Below are positions 8,842 through 18,315 of a DNA stretch of 64,000 nt, in pieces. The translations under genes were made by a program, and so were the position numbers. The notes beneath the pieces are model-generated. The model searched no databases. It was not told the DNA's origin and saw nothing but the letters and a program-made list of their open reading frames with translations. The first letter of the stretch is position 1. Each line of letters starts with the position of its first letter. The stretch is from Chryseobacterium sp. G0186 (GTDB lineage: Bacteria > Bacteroidota > Bacteroidia > Flavobacteriales > Weeksellaceae). The stretch is taken from contig NZ_CP033918.1 in NCBI RefSeq assembly GCF_003815675.1, positions 3,596,001 to 3,660,000 on the forward strand. The letters run 5' to 3'.

Positions 8842-9690
8842 TTATACGGTATCCATAAAAGTTTTCTCCACCTTGTTAAATGTAACAACACCAATAACAA
8901 GAAGGATGAGGATAATGATGGTGCTGGCAACCAGCATTGAAGGAGAAAAATCTCCCACTCCCAGCCAACCATATTTGAAACACTCAAAAATACCTGTTAA
9001 TGGATTAAATTTTGCCAGCTGTTTGAAATACCCAGGGAGCATAGATACAGGATAAATAACAGGGGTAGCATACATATATAAAGAAATACCAAATACTAAT
9101 AACATGCTTAAATCCTTATATTTTGTAGTGAGAGCTGAAAATATCATTCCTACACCTAATGCAAACAGAGCCATAAGAATGAGTAACAATGGAGTCGCTA
9201 AGATCCACCAGTTTGGGGAAACTTCATGATTGATAAGATAGTATACCCAAACAATAAGAAATAAGATGAACTGAACACTTAAACGCATTAAGTTTGAGAT
9301 GACAATTGAAATAGGAGTTACTAATCTTGGAAAATATACTTTTCCAAAAATATTGGCGTTGCCCGTAAAAGTTGCCGTTGTACCGAGTAATGCGCCTGAG
9401 AAATAATTCCACAAAGTTACTCCTGAAAGATAAAAAATTATACCGGGAGCCCCATCAGTAGGAAGTTTAGCGAATCTTCCGAAAATAATAAGATAGGTAA
9501 TAGTTGTAAAAACCGGATTAATAAAAAACCAGATCGGTCCTAAAATGGTTTGCTTAAAGCTTGATATAAAGTCTCTTTTTACAAACATGTAAATAAGATC
9601 CTTATACCTCCAGACTTCCTTGAGTTTTAAATCAAACAAAGAGTGATCTGCTTCAATCGTTTCTGTCCACTTTTGTTGTGGTTCATTCAT
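8842..9690 (-). CDS. wzm: Polysaccharide ABC exporter, permease subunit (Wzm type)
   Basis: A 282-residue ABC-2 permease. A cytoplasmic N-terminus with WRYKDLIYMFVKRDF, the usual amphipathic entry of this family, leads to about six hydrophobic helices (for example FFINPVFTTITYLIIF and ILATPLLLILMALFALGVG). FNPLTGIFECFKYGWLG is the conserved re-entrant segment near the C-terminus. I use the ATG of MNEPQQKW; a TTG 18 bases earlier is possible but less likely. It forms the membrane channel for the Wzt ATPase encoded next to it. A TAAATTTG element lies 15 bases before the start, and a terminator separates it from rfbA, so wzm-wzt may begin its own transcript. Confidence 0.92.
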   Translation of the reverse strand: MNEPQQKWTETIEADHSLFDLKLKEVWRYKDLIYMFVKRDFISSFKQTILGPIWFFINPVFTTITYLIIFGRFAKLPTDGAPGIIFYLSGVTLWNYFSGALLGTTATFTGNANIFGKVYFPRLVTPISIVISNLMRLSVQFILFLIVWVYYLINHEVSPNWWILATPLLLILMALFALGVGMIFSALTTKYKDLSMLLVFGISLYMYATPVIYPVSMLPGYFKQLAKFNPLTGIFECFKYGWLGVGDFSPSMLVASTIIILILLVIGVVTFNKVEKTFMDTV

Positions 9691-9705
9691 TTGTGTAAGT
9701 TTTTG

Positions 9706-9713
9706 CAAATTTA
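9706..9713 (-). promoter_or_regulatory. Candidate -7 element (TAAATTTG) of wzm
   Basis: TAAATTTG on the minus strand matches the Bacteroidota -7 consensus TAnnTTTG and lies 15 bases before the wzm ATG. No good TTG -33 partner is visible. The leader would be very short. Confidence 0.4.
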
Positions 9714-9811
9714 TAATAATTAATTCTTACCGGATTTTTAGTTTTTACATTATCATTCACATAAAACTAAAAAATAACAACTAATATATTGATATTTGTT
9801 GTTATGAACAA

Positions 9812-9840
9812 AAACTATTGGCTACGAAGCCAATAGTTTG
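9812..9840 (-). terminator. Rho-independent terminator after rfbA
   Basis: A perfect 12-base-pair stem (AAACTATTGGCT with its complement) closes a four-base loop. Read on the minus strand it runs straight into TTTTTG, 22 bases after the rfbA stop. It should end or reduce transcription of ugd-rfbB-rfbA before wzm. Confidence 0.75.
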
Positions 9841-9861
9841 TAAGATTTATAAATTATGTGG

Positions 9862-10725
9862 CTATTTACCCACGAGTTGTTTCAGATATTCCCCGTAACC
9901 ACTTTTGCCATATTTTGCAGCGGTTTCCAGTAATTTTTCTTCGTTGATGAATTTGTTTCTAAAAGCAATTTCTTCAATACATCCAATCTTGAAGCCTTGT
10001 CTTTTTTCAATCACACTCACAAATTCAGAGGCGTCATGAAGAGAGTCAAAGGTTCCGGTATCCAGCCAGGCTGTTCCTCTGTCCAGGACTCCTACCTCAA
10101 GTTTTCCGTTTTTTAGATAAACGTTGTTGATGTCCGTAATTTCAAGCTCACCCCTTGCTGATGGCTGTATGTTTTTAGCTATTTCCACAACATCATTATC
10201 ATAGAAATATAATCCCGGAACAGCATAGTTTGACTTAGCTTTCAAGGGTTTTTCCTCAATGGATACTGCTTTGAAATTCTCATCAAATTCTACAACACCA
10301 TATCTTTCCGGATCTGCCACGTGGTAAGCGAAGACTACACCGCCATTTGGATTGGTTTTGTTTTTCAGTAAGTTGCCCATTTCGGAACCATAGAAGATAT
10401 TGTCTCCTAAAACAAGAGCAGCAGGATCGTCACCAATAAATTGATCACCTAAGATGAAAGCTTGTGCTAAACCATCAGGGCTTGGCTGTACAATATATTC
10501 TATATTACAACCGATTTGGGAGCCATCTCCTAAAAGTTTGATAAATCCGGCCTGGTCGTGTGGAGTAGTAATAATCAGGATATCCTTAATTCCGGCCAAA
10601 AGTAAGGTGGAAAGTGGATAATAGATCATGGGTTTGTCGTAAACAGGCATCAATTGCTTGCTTACAGCAATGGTTAGAGGGTAAAGTCTTGTTCCGGATC
10701 CTCCGGCTAATATTATTCCTTTCAT
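9862..10725 (-). CDS. rfbA: Glucose-1-phosphate thymidylyltransferase
   Basis: A 287-residue RmlA. The N-terminal [16 protein letters not shown] is the nucleotidyltransferase signature that binds the dTTP phosphates; [10 protein letters not shown] and [13 protein letters not shown] are further family blocks. It makes dTDP-glucose from glucose-1-phosphate and dTTP, the entry step to all dTDP-deoxysugars. The length matches the short RmlA form. The next enzyme, RfbB, is encoded upstream in the same direction with a 163-base gap that holds a large inverted repeat. A terminator follows. The product should feed the FdtA/B/C-type branch in this locus. Confidence 0.96.
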   Translation of the reverse strand: MKGIILAGGSGTRLYPLTIAVSKQLMPVYDKPMIYYPLSTLLLAGIKDILIITTPHDQAGFIKLLGDGSQIGCNIEYIVQPSPDGLAQAFILGDQFIGDDPAALVLGDNIFYGSEMGNLLKNKTNPNGGVVFAYHVADPERYGVVEFDENFKAVSIEEKPLKAKSNYAVPGLYFYDNDVVEIAKNIQPSARGELEITDINNVYLKNGKLEVGVLDRGTAWLDTGTFDSLHDASEFVSVIEKRQGFKIGCIEEIAFRNKFINEEKLLETAAKYGKSGYGEYLKQLVGK

Positions 10726-10744
10726 CTTTTTTTATTTTATATTC

Positions 10745-10801
10745 TTTATTATATCGTTCAGTTGATTTTTAATATTGAAACCAAATGAACGATATAATAA
10801 A
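10745..10801. repeat. Perfect 16-bp inverted repeat between rfbB and rfbA
   Basis: TTTATTATATCGTTCA is followed, after a 25-base spacer, by its exact reverse complement. A second smaller inverted repeat (ATTAATC/GATTAAT, 8-base loop) lies just beyond, at 10819-10840. Neither has a clear T-tract on the minus strand. It could be an mRNA hairpin or processing site that sets rfbA output, or a binding site. Its function is unknown. Confidence 0.75.
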
Positions 10802-10888
10802 ATTTTAAAATCACCAAAATTAATCTCGTTGATGATTAATCGGACGTGATCTTTGATAATCATTTCCCTCAGCGGGATTTACATGATT

Positions 10889-11968
10889 TTAGTGATATTG
10901 GTTTTCGTAGTACTTTTGATAATCTCCGCTGGTTACATTTTCTAGCCATTCTTTATTTTCAAGATACCAGTCGATCGTTTTTCCTAGTCCCTCTTCAAAA
11001 GTTACGGATGGTTTCCAGCCTAGTTCTTTATTCAGTTTAGTAGCATCAATAGCATAGCGCTTATCGTGGCCTGGCCTGTCTTTTACAAAAGTAATCAGCT
11101 TTTCAGAATGGCCTTCAGGTTTACCTAATTTAGCATCCATCTGTTTGATAAGTTCTTTTACCAAATCGATATTCTGCCATTCATTAAATCCTCCAATATT
11201 ATAGGTTTCCCCAGTTTTTGCATCATTGAAAATTTGATGAATTGCTCTGGCGTGATCAATTACAAATAACCAGTCTCTTGTATATTTTCCGTCACCATAG
11301 ATTGGCAAAGGTCTTTCATTGATAATATTTGAAATACAAAGTGGAATTAATTTTTCAGGAAAGTGGTTAGGTCCGTAATTGTTTGAACAGTTTGAAACAA
11401 TAAATGGCATTCCATATGTATTCCCATATGCTCTTACCAGATGGTCAGATGCTGCTTTAGAGGCAGAATACGGAGACTGCGGGTCATAAGAAGTTGTTTC
11501 AAGGAAAAATCCTGTTTCTCCTAGGCTTCCATATACTTCATCCGTAGAAACATGATAGAATAAGTTTGTTCTTTTCTCATCCGGAAATCTACCGTGTGTA
11601 TGATCAGGATTTAAGGTCCAGAACTCCTTACATAGATTAAGAAGGTTGGCTGTTCCGTTTACATTGGTATTAATGAAAGCCATTGGATCTGTAATGCTCC
11701 TGTCAACGTGGCTTTCTGCAGCCAAATGTACCACAGCGTCCGGATTATATTTTTCAAAAACCTTTCTCAGTTCTTCAGGGTTTGTAATGTCAGCTTTTTC
11801 GAAAACATAATTAGGCTCACTTTCAATGTCTTTAAGGTTTTCAAGATTTCCGGCATACGTAAGCGCATCAAGGTTGATGATCATGGCATCCGGATTTTTT
11901 TTCACGAATTCTCTTACAACATGGGATCCTATAAATCCTGCTCCTCCTGTAATAATTATATTTTTCAT
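10889..11968 (-). CDS. rfbB: dTDP-glucose 4,6-dehydratase
   Basis: A 359-residue extended SDR. GGAGFIGSH at residues 8-16 binds NAD, HLAAESHVDRS and STDEVYGSLGE are dehydratase-specific blocks, and YSASKAASDH carries the catalytic Tyr-x3-Lys. It converts dTDP-glucose to dTDP-4-keto-6-deoxyglucose in the cytoplasm. It lies four bases after the ugd stop, so the two are cotranscribed. Its product is the substrate of the FdtA/QdtA-type isomerase further along the locus. No rmlC or rmlD gene is seen in the window to carry it on to rhamnose. Confidence 0.97.
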   Translation of the reverse strand: MKNIIITGGAGFIGSHVVREFVKKNPDAMIINLDALTYAGNLENLKDIESEPNYVFEKADITNPEELRKVFEKYNPDAVVHLAAESHVDRSITDPMAFINTNVNGTANLLNLCKEFWTLNPDHTHGRFPDEKRTNLFYHVSTDEVYGSLGETGFFLETTSYDPQSPYSASKAASDHLVRAYGNTYGMPFIVSNCSNNYGPNHFPEKLIPLCISNIINERPLPIYGDGKYTRDWLFVIDHARAIHQIFNDAKTGETYNIGGFNEWQNIDLVKELIKQMDAKLGKPEGHSEKLITFVKDRPGHDKRYAIDATKLNKELGWKPSVTFEEGLGKTIDWYLENKEWLENVTSGDYQKYYENQYH

Positions 11969-11972
11969 TTAT

Positions 11973-13286
11973 TTATTTTGAAATTGTCTTTCTTCCTATA
12001 CTTTTATAATGAAATCCATTTTGTTCCGGGATTTCAAGCGGATACATATTTCTTCCGTCAAAAATTACCTTATCTTTCATTTTCTTAGCCATAAGATCAA
12101 AATTAGGATTTTTAAATTCTGGCCATTCTGTTGATATAAATAAGGCGTCTGCATCTTCCAATGCATCATACATTCCCTTGGCATATTGTATTTTATCACC
12201 AAGGAGTTTTTTTACATTATTTTCTGCGACTGCATCATATGCAACAATTTCTGCGCCTTTCTCTAATAAAAGAGCAATATTATCTAAAGAAGAGGCTTCT
12301 CTAATGTCATCAGTGTTGGCTTTGAATGCAAGACCCCACATGGCAATTCTCTTTCCTTTAATATTTCCTCCGAAATATTTTTCAATCTCTGAAACAAGAA
12401 TTACTTTCTGTGTAGTATTTACATTTTCTGTAGCCTCAAGGATTTGGAAATTAAAATCCTCTTGCTTTCCAGACTTTATCAATGCCTTTACATCCTTAGG
12501 GAAACAGCTTCCACCATATCCGATACCTGGAAACAGGAATCTGTGCCCAATTCTGTCATCACTTCCCATTCCTAGTCTCACTTTATCTACATCAGCCCCT
12601 ACTTTTTCACAGTAGTTGGCAATCTCATTCATAAAGGTGATTTTTACTGCCAAGAATGAATTTGCCGCATATTTTGTAAGTTCAGATGATTTTTCATCCA
12701 TAAAGATAATGGGAATGCCTGTATTGGTAAATGGCTGATAAATCTTAGCCATAATGTCTTTTGCTTTTTCAGAGCTGGCTCCAACTACAACCCTTGAGGG
12801 GTTCATAGAATCTTCAACAGCAAATCCCTCCCTTAAAAATTCAGGATTGGAAACAACATCAAAAGGAATATCTGTTTTAGAAGATATAGCTTCTCTTACT
12901 CTGTCTGCAGTACCTACAGGAACCGTACTTTTATTAACAACAACCTTGTACTCGGTCATCATTTCTCCAATATCATTTGCTACCTTTAATACATAGGATA
13001 GATCTGCAGAACCATCCTCTCCGGGAGGTGTAGGTAATGCCAGATAAATCACTTCACTTTTATCTAAAGCCTCTTTTAAATTGGTAGTGAAAAATAATCT
13101 TTCAGATTGAATGTTTCTAAGGAACATCTCTTCAAGGTTCGGCTCATAGATGGGAACAACGCCGTTTTTCATACCTTCTACCTTTTTTTCATCAATATCA
13201 ACACAGTATACTGAATTGCCAAGTTCTGCCAGCGTAGTTCCTGTAACTAGCCCTACATAACCTGTTCCTACAATCGTTATATTCAA
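11973..13286 (-). CDS. ugd: UDP-glucose/GDP-mannose 6-dehydrogenase family (probable UDP-glucose 6-dehydrogenase)
   Basis: A 437-residue nucleotide-sugar dehydrogenase. NITIVGTGYVGLVTG is the NAD-binding Rossmann turn, SNPEFLREG at about 146-154 belongs to the active site, and Cys261 in GIGYGGSCFPKDVKAL is the catalytic thiohemiacetal cysteine. It oxidises UDP-glucose to UDP-glucuronate with two NAD. The three-domain length is standard. It is the first gene of the minus-strand operon, divergent from rimP, and has a TATTTTTG element 26 bases upstream. The final glycan therefore probably contains glucuronate or a derivative. UDP-glucose is the most likely substrate in this family; related enzymes use other sugars. 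Confidence 0.92.
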   Translation of the reverse strand: MNITIVGTGYVGLVTGTTLAELGNSVYCVDIDEKKVEGMKNGVVPIYEPNLEEMFLRNIQSERLFFTTNLKEALDKSEVIYLALPTPPGEDGSADLSYVLKVANDIGEMMTEYKVVVNKSTVPVGTADRVREAISSKTDIPFDVVSNPEFLREGFAVEDSMNPSRVVVGASSEKAKDIMAKIYQPFTNTGIPIIFMDEKSSELTKYAANSFLAVKITFMNEIANYCEKVGADVDKVRLGMGSDDRIGHRFLFPGIGYGGSCFPKDVKALIKSGKQEDFNFQILEATENVNTTQKVILVSEIEKYFGGNIKGKRIAMWGLAFKANTDDIREASSLDNIALLLEKGAEIVAYDAVAENNVKKLLGDKIQYAKGMYDALEDADALFISTEWPEFKNPNFDLMAKKMKDKVIFDGRNMYPLEIPEQNGFHYKSIGRKTISK

Positions 13287-13311
13287 AATGTTTGTTTTTT
13301 AAATTCAGGGA

Positions 13312-13319
13312 CAAAAATA
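13312..13319 (-). promoter_or_regulatory. Candidate -7 element (TATTTTTG) of the ugd operon
   Basis: TATTTTTG on the minus strand matches TAnnTTTG and lies 26 bases before the ugd start. A TTG partner is not obvious, so this is a moderate call. Confidence 0.45.
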
Positions 13320-13394
13320 ATAAAAATACTTTCACATACTCCTTTAATTTATTGTAAATGAAATTCACGCTATTTACTTGATAATAAGATAATT

Positions 13395-13424
13395 TTGCAT
13401 TTTTAGAAAAAAAACGTATATTTG
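13395..13424 (+). promoter_or_regulatory. Promoter of rimP-nusA-infB
   Basis: TTG at 13395 and TATATTTG at 13417-13424 are separated by 19 bases, which matches the Bacteroidota TTG/TAnnTTTG promoter. Transcription should begin near 13431, leaving a leader of about 70 bases. Confidence 0.7.
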
Positions 13425-13448
13425 CAATGGATTTACGGGAAAAAATGG

Positions 13449-13475
13449 GAAGGCTTCGGAAGAAAGCCTTTTTTC
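13449..13475 (+). promoter_or_regulatory. Terminator-like hairpin in the rimP leader
   Basis: AAGGCTT pairs with AAGCCTT around a 7-base purine-rich loop and runs into TTTTTTC, the form of an intrinsic terminator. It lies between the predicted promoter and the rimP start, so it would act as an attenuator. Feedback by NusA on its own operon is known in E. coli; that it works here through this hairpin is inference. Confidence 0.55.
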
Positions 13476-13500
13476 GTACTGTAAATCAAGATAAAAATTT

Positions 13501-13968
13501 ATGGAGTTTAGAAAAAGAATTGAAGAATTATTAAATGAATTCCTTGAGACCAGACAAGATCTGTTTCTTATTGATCTTAAGTTCTCTACAGGGGATGATA
13601 TTACAGTGATTTTAGATGGTGATAATGGAGTTACTTTGCAGGATTGCCTTGATGCAAGCCGTGCAGTAGAATTCAATATGGATCGTGAAGAGCATGACTT
13701 TAGCCTTCAGGTAATGTCTGCTGGACTAAGTGAACCATTGTCTACTCCAAGACAGTTTAAGAAAAACTTAGGAAGAGAAATTGAGGTAATGCTGGAGGAT
13801 TCTTCTAAGATTGAAGGAGAATTGTCAAAAGTAGATGATGAGAAAATCACCCTTATTTTACGTTACCGTAAGCCGAAAGATATCGGAAAAGGAAAAGTAG
13901 ATGCAGAGGAGGAGAAGGAAATATCTTACTCCGAGATTAAAAAAGCATTAGTAGTAATTAAATTTTAA
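13501..13968 (+). CDS. rimP: Ribosome maturation factor RimP
   Basis: A 155-residue protein of the RimP (YhbC) family, needed for 30S subunit maturation. The central segment DGDNGVTLQDCLDASRAVEF corresponds to the conserved D-x-C-x-x-S/A-R block, and the following EVMSAG/LSEPL-type segment (QVMSAGLSEPLSTPRQF) is the family hallmark. The C-terminal half forms a small SH3-like barrel. It starts the rimP-nusA-infB operon, 16 bases before nusA. The order is conserved across bacteria and fixes the assignment. Confidence 0.95.
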   Translation: MEFRKRIEELLNEFLETRQDLFLIDLKFSTGDDITVILDGDNGVTLQDCLDASRAVEFNMDREEHDFSLQVMSAGLSEPLSTPRQFKKNLGREIEVMLEDSSKIEGELSKVDDEKITLILRYRKPKDIGKGKVDAEEEKEISYSEIKKALVVIKF

Positions 13969-13984
13969 AAAGAAAAAAGAATAG

Positions 13985-15220
13985 ATGGATAATATAGCGT
14001 TGATTGAATCCTTTGGTGATTTTAAAGACGAAAAGGGGATCAGTAAGATTGATCTTATGGCAATTATTGAGGATTCACTGAAGACACTTTTGAGAAAAAG
14101 ATTTGACTCAGATGACCACTTTGACGTGATTGTAAACCCGGATAAAGGAGATTTTCAGATATTTTTAAATAAAACAATTGTTGAAGACGAAATGTCTGAA
14201 GACGATGACCTGGAAATTGAAATTTCTGAAGCAAAGAAAATCGACCCTACATTCGAAGTAGGAGAAGACTTTACAATGGAAATTCCTGTTGCTCAGTTAG
14301 GAAGAAGAAATATTCTTACCTTAAAGCAGATCCTGGCTACAAAACTTCAGGAGCATAACAATGCAATGCTGTATGAACAATTCAGAGATAAAATTGGTGA
14401 AATTGTTGTTGGGGAAATCCACCACATCCGTCATAAGCACGTGATTTTGTTGGATGATGAAGAAAACGAATTTATTTTACCAAAAGAAAACCAGATCCCA
14501 TCCGATTTCTTTAAAAAGGGTGAGAATATCAGAGCTATTGTTGAAACAGTAGACTTTAAAGGTTCAAAACCACAGATTATTATTTCCAGAACTGCGCCTA
14601 AGTTCCTTGAGAAGTTATTAGAACTGGAAATTCCTGAGATCCAGGATGGAACAATCATGCTGAAAAAAGTAGTGAGAATTCCTGGAGAAAAGGCGAAAAT
14701 TGCAGTAGATGCTTATGATGACAGAATTGATCCTGTAGGAGCTTGTGTGGGAGTTAAAGGATCCAGAATTCATGGAGTTGTAAGAGAGTTGAGAAATGAA
14801 AACATCGATGTTATTCAGTGGTCTAAAAACCCTGAAATTTTGGTGAAGAGAGCTTTAGGAAATGTTACGATCAATAAAATTGATATCAATGAGGAACAAA
14901 ACTATGCATTAGTATATACTCCTGTTGAAGAGATTTCTAAAGTAATCGGAAAACAAGGACAGAATATTAGACTGGCTTCTTGGTTGTCAGGATATGAAAT
15001 TGATGTATACAGAGAGTCCAGCGAGGATGACGATGTTGAATTGAGAGAATTTAATGACGATATCGAGCAGTGGATTTTGGATGAGTTTAAGAAAGTAGGA
15101 CTTACAACTGCGAAATCAGTACTGGATAAAGAAACTGAAAGTCTTCTGAATATGGTTGACCTTGAAGAAGAAACTATCGAGGATGTTAAGCGTATTCTGA
15201 GAGAAGAATTTGAAGATTAA
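13985..15220 (+). CDS. nusA: Transcription termination/antitermination factor NusA
   Basis: A 411-residue NusA. The N-terminal RNA-polymerase-binding domain (about 1-125) is followed by an S1 domain (GEIVVGEIHHIRHKHVILL), a first KH domain with VGACVGVKGSRIHGVVRELR and a second with VIGKQGQNIRLASWLSGY. It lacks the pair of C-terminal acidic repeats found in the 495-residue E. coli protein, the usual form outside Proteobacteria. It binds the elongating polymerase and nascent RNA to control pausing and termination. It is acidic and lies between rimP and infB. Confidence 0.97.
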   Translation: MDNIALIESFGDFKDEKGISKIDLMAIIEDSLKTLLRKRFDSDDHFDVIVNPDKGDFQIFLNKTIVEDEMSEDDDLEIEISEAKKIDPTFEVGEDFTMEIPVAQLGRRNILTLKQILATKLQEHNNAMLYEQFRDKIGEIVVGEIHHIRHKHVILLDDEENEFILPKENQIPSDFFKKGENIRAIVETVDFKGSKPQIIISRTAPKFLEKLLELEIPEIQDGTIMLKKVVRIPGEKAKIAVDAYDDRIDPVGACVGVKGSRIHGVVRELRNENIDVIQWSKNPEILVKRALGNVTINKIDINEEQNYALVYTPVEEISKVIGKQGQNIRLASWLSGYEIDVYRESSEDDDVELREFNDDIEQWILDEFKKVGLTTAKSVLDKETESLLNMVDLEEETIEDVKRILREEFED

Positions 15221-15296
15221 GATATAAATAAATCTTAATGAACAGTAAAAAAGAAATACTTTAATTTTAAAAATTAAAAAACAGTAAATAATATAG

Positions 15297-18263
15297 ATGC
15301 CAAAAATTAGATTAAATAAAGCGGTTAAGGAATTCAACATTTCGATGTCCAGATTAGTAGAATTTTTACAGTCTAGAGGATTCGAGGTTGAAAGCAATCC
15401 TAACGCTCAATTGGAAGAATCGGCATATTCTGCATTGGAAGCTGAGTTTGCTAAAGATGGCGAACAAAGAAAGGCTTCCCATGAGGTGGTGATCACTAAA
15501 GTTCCGGAAGAAAAACTGGAAATTGAAGAAAAGAAAACCCCTGAAGTGATAAGAGCTAAAGCAAACAAACCAGAAACTAAAATTTTAGGTAAGATAGATC
15601 TAGAACCTAGCAAGCCCGAAGTTGAAGAAGCTCCTGCAGCTCCTGTGGCTCCCGTAGCGAAACCGGTTGAAGAAAAGAAAGAAGAAATAGTGAAAGAAGA
15701 ACCGGAAGTGAAGGCAGCTCCTGAAAAGCAGGAATTTAAAGTTTTGGATAAAATTGATTTGTCTCAGATAGAATCTAGAAATAGACCTGTGAAAAAAGAC
15801 AAACCAAAAGTAGAAGAGAAAAAAGAAGAAATAAAACCTGTGGAACCAGTGAAAGAAACTCCGAAACCTGTTGTTGCTGAAGAGAAAAAAGTGGAAGCTC
15901 CAAAAGTAGAGGCTGAACCTGAATCTCAGGAACCACAGAAAATCGAGACAGTTTATCAAAAGCTTGATGGTCCTAAGATCGTTGGAGAAAAGATTGACTT
16001 AACTCAGTTTGCACCAAAACCAGGTTCTGGAGCAAAAAAGAAAAGAAAAAGAATTGAAAAACCTGGAGGTCCAAATAACCAACAAGGCCAAGGGAATAAT
16101 CAGAATTCTGGAAATAATAATCAAGGCGGTGGCCAAGGTGGAAACCGTCCGCACAACAATGGTGGTCAAGGGGGCCAAGGAAACCGTCCGCAAGGTCAGG
16201 GAGGTCAAGGAAACCGTCCTCAGGGTCAAGGTGGACAGGGTGGAAACCGTTTTGGAAATAACCAAGGAGGAAACCGTCCGGGTGGCCAAGGTGGTGGTGG
16301 CTTCAAGAAAGGAGGTCAAAACAACAGACCTGGTCAAAGAGTTATGCCAGTTGAATTAACTGACGAACAAGTTAAAAACCAGATCAAGGAAACCCTGGAA
16401 AAACTTACCAATAAAGGAGGAAAGTCTAAATCTGCAAAACACAGAAAAGATAAGAGAACTTACCGTAGAGAACAGGATGAGCGTCAGCAGGAGCTTGAAG
16501 CACAAGACAGAACTCTTAAAGTTACGGAATTTATTACAGTAGGTGAATTAGCGAGTTTAATGAACGTTTCTCCAACAGAAGTAATCTCTGCATGTTTCTC
16601 ACTTGGGGTAATGGTTACCATGAACCAAAGACTTGAAGCTGATACTTTATTATTAGTAGCAGATGAATTTGGTTATAAAATTGAATTCTCTGATGCTGAT
16701 CTTGAAGAAACAGACAGCGAGGATGAAATCGATAATGAAGAAGATCTTGTATCAAGAGCTCCGATTGTTACTGTTATGGGACACGTTGACCACGGTAAGA
16801 CTTCATTGCTTGACTACATTAGAAAAACAAACGTAATTGCAGGAGAATCCGGAGGAATTACGCAGCATATTGGTGCTTATAATGTGAAGCTTGAAAATGG
16901 ACAAAGAATTACGTTCTTAGATACTCCAGGTCACGAAGCCTTTACAGCGATGAGAGCCAGAGGTGCTCAGATCACGGATATTGCTATTATTGTAATTGCA
17001 GCTGATGATGATGTAATGCCTCAAACGAGAGAAGCAATTTCTCACGCACAGGCAGCAGGTGTACCAATGATTATTGCATTGAACAAAGTAGATAGACCAA
17101 GTGCTAATCCTGATAATATCCGTCAACAACTTTCAGGGATGAATATCCTTGTAGAAGAATGGGGTGGAAATGTTCAGTCGCAGGAAATTTCTGCGAAATT
17201 TGGTAACAATATGGACGTTCTATTAGAGAAGGTTTTACTTCAGGCAGAAATGCTGGATTTAAAAGCTAATCCTGATAGAAATGCTCAAGGGGTAGTTATT
17301 GAAGCTTCATTAGATAAAGGAAGAGGATATGTTGCTACTATGCTAGTGCAGACAGGTACTCTGAAAGTTGGAGATTATGTAGTAGCTGGTAAAAACCATG
17401 GTAAAGTAAAAGCCATGCTTGATGAAAGAGGTAGAAACCTTACAGAAGCAGGTCCATCTATTCCTGTAACTATTTTAGGATTAGACGGAGCGCCTACAGC
17501 TGGTGATAAGTTTAAGGTATATGAAGATGAGAGTGAGGCTAAAGCTATTGCTAATAAGAGAGAGCAGCTTCAGAGAGAACTTTCAATCAGAACTAAGAAG
17601 CATACTACACTTGAAGAATTAGGTAGAAGAATTGCCCTAGGTGATTTCAAAGAATTGAATATTATCTTGAAAGGTGACGTGGATGGTTCTGTTGAAGCAT
17701 TATCTGATCAGTTACAAAGATTGTCTACAGCAGAGATTAACGTAAATATTCTTCATAAAGGAGTAGGTCAGATTACTGAATCTGATGTAAACTTAGCTGC
17801 AGCTTCAGATGCCATTATTATTGGATTTAATGTAAGAGCTGGTGCTAATGCTAAAGACCTTGCAGATAGAGAAGAAATTGAGATCAGAAACTATTCTGTA
17901 ATCTATGCTGCTATCGAAGAAGTGAAAGAAGCTATGGAAGGAATGCTTTCTCCTGAGATCAAAGAACAAGTAATTGGTAATGTTGAGATCAGAGAGGTAT
18001 TTAAGATTTCTAAAGTTGGAACAATTGCTGGATGTATGGTTCTTTCAGGAAAAGTAGCAAGAAGCTCAAAAGTAAGAGTACTAAGAGACGGAATTGTGAA
18101 ATTCGATGGTGAGCTTGAAAGCTTGAAGCGTTTCAAAGATGATGTGAAGGAAGTAACCAAAGGTTACGAATGTGGTCTGAATCTAAAAGGGTATAATGAT
18201 ATTGAAGTAGGAGATATTCTTGAAGTTTACGAAGAAGTAGCTGTTAAGAAAAAACTGAAATAA
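15297..18263 (+). CDS. infB: Translation initiation factor IF-2
   Basis: A 988-residue IF-2. The N-terminus ([20 protein letters not shown]) is the IF2-N fold. About 200 charged, Glu/Lys/Pro-rich residues follow, then a Gly/Gln/Asn/Arg low-complexity tract (about 255-350) and a second IF2-N motif near 415. The G domain has GHVDHGKT (495-502), DTPGHEAF and NKVD, followed by domains II-IV. It places initiator tRNA on the 30S subunit and promotes subunit joining, using GTP. The long disordered N-terminal half is typical of Bacteroidota. A strong terminator ends the operon 22 bases after the stop. Confidence 0.98.
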   Translation: MPKIRLNKAVKEFNISMSRLVEFLQSRGFEVESNPNAQLEESAYSALEAEFAKDGEQRKASHEVVITKVPEEKLEIEEKKTPEVIRAKANKPETKILGKIDLEPSKPEVEEAPAAPVAPVAKPVEEKKEEIVKEEPEVKAAPEKQEFKVLDKIDLSQIESRNRPVKKDKPKVEEKKEEIKPVEPVKETPKPVVAEEKKVEAPKVEAEPESQEPQKIETVYQKLDGPKIVGEKIDLTQFAPKPGSGAKKKRKRIEKPGGPNNQQGQGNNQNSGNNNQGGGQGGNRPHNNGGQGGQGNRPQGQGGQGNRPQGQGGQGGNRFGNNQGGNRPGGQGGGGFKKGGQNNRPGQRVMPVELTDEQVKNQIKETLEKLTNKGGKSKSAKHRKDKRTYRREQDERQQELEAQDRTLKVTEFITVGELASLMNVSPTEVISACFSLGVMVTMNQRLEADTLLLVADEFGYKIEFSDADLEETDSEDEIDNEEDLVSRAPIVTVMGHVDHGKTSLLDYIRKTNVIAGESGGITQHIGAYNVKLENGQRITFLDTPGHEAFTAMRARGAQITDIAIIVIAADDDVMPQTREAISHAQAAGVPMIIALNKVDRPSANPDNIRQQLSGMNILVEEWGGNVQSQEISAKFGNNMDVLLEKVLLQAEMLDLKANPDRNAQGVVIEASLDKGRGYVATMLVQTGTLKVGDYVVAGKNHGKVKAMLDERGRNLTEAGPSIPVTILGLDGAPTAGDKFKVYEDESEAKAIANKREQLQRELSIRTKKHTTLEELGRRIALGDFKELNIILKGDVDGSVEALSDQLQRLSTAEINVNILHKGVGQITESDVNLAAASDAIIIGFNVRAGANAKDLADREEIEIRNYSVIYAAIEEVKEAMEGMLSPEIKEQVIGNVEIREVFKISKVGTIAGCMVLSGKVARSSKVRVLRDGIVKFDGELESLKRFKDDVKEVTKGYECGLNLKGYNDIEVGDILEVYEEVAVKKKLK
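16176..16235 (+). repeat. 30-bp tandem repeat inside infB
   Basis: Two direct 30-base units encode [10 protein letters not shown] twice, inside a broader Gly/Gln/Asn-rich tract from about 16060 to 16345. Units differ only at a few silent positions. Such a tract can change length by slippage without shifting the frame. Confidence 0.8.
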
Positions 18264-18284
18264 TATATTAAATAAATAATTTGA

Positions 18285-18315
18285 AAGTGTCATCTTCTGA
18301 GATGGCACTTTTTTT
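18285..18315 (+). terminator. Terminator of rimP-nusA-infB
   Basis: AGTGTCATC pairs with GATGGCACT (one G-T pair) around TTCTGA, followed by a run of T. It lies 22 bases after the infB stop. Confidence 0.9.

Noticed and set aside
13415..13430. TTTGCAATGG near rimP as a third metal-regulator operator
   Set aside because: Only the left half-site TGCAAT is present; there is no ATTGCA partner, and the bases belong to the -7 element.
15600..16359. Long antisense and alternate-frame open frames over the infB N-terminal region
   Set aside because: They arise from the biased Lys/Glu/Gly/Gln codons of the low-complexity IF-2 region and have monotonous composition.
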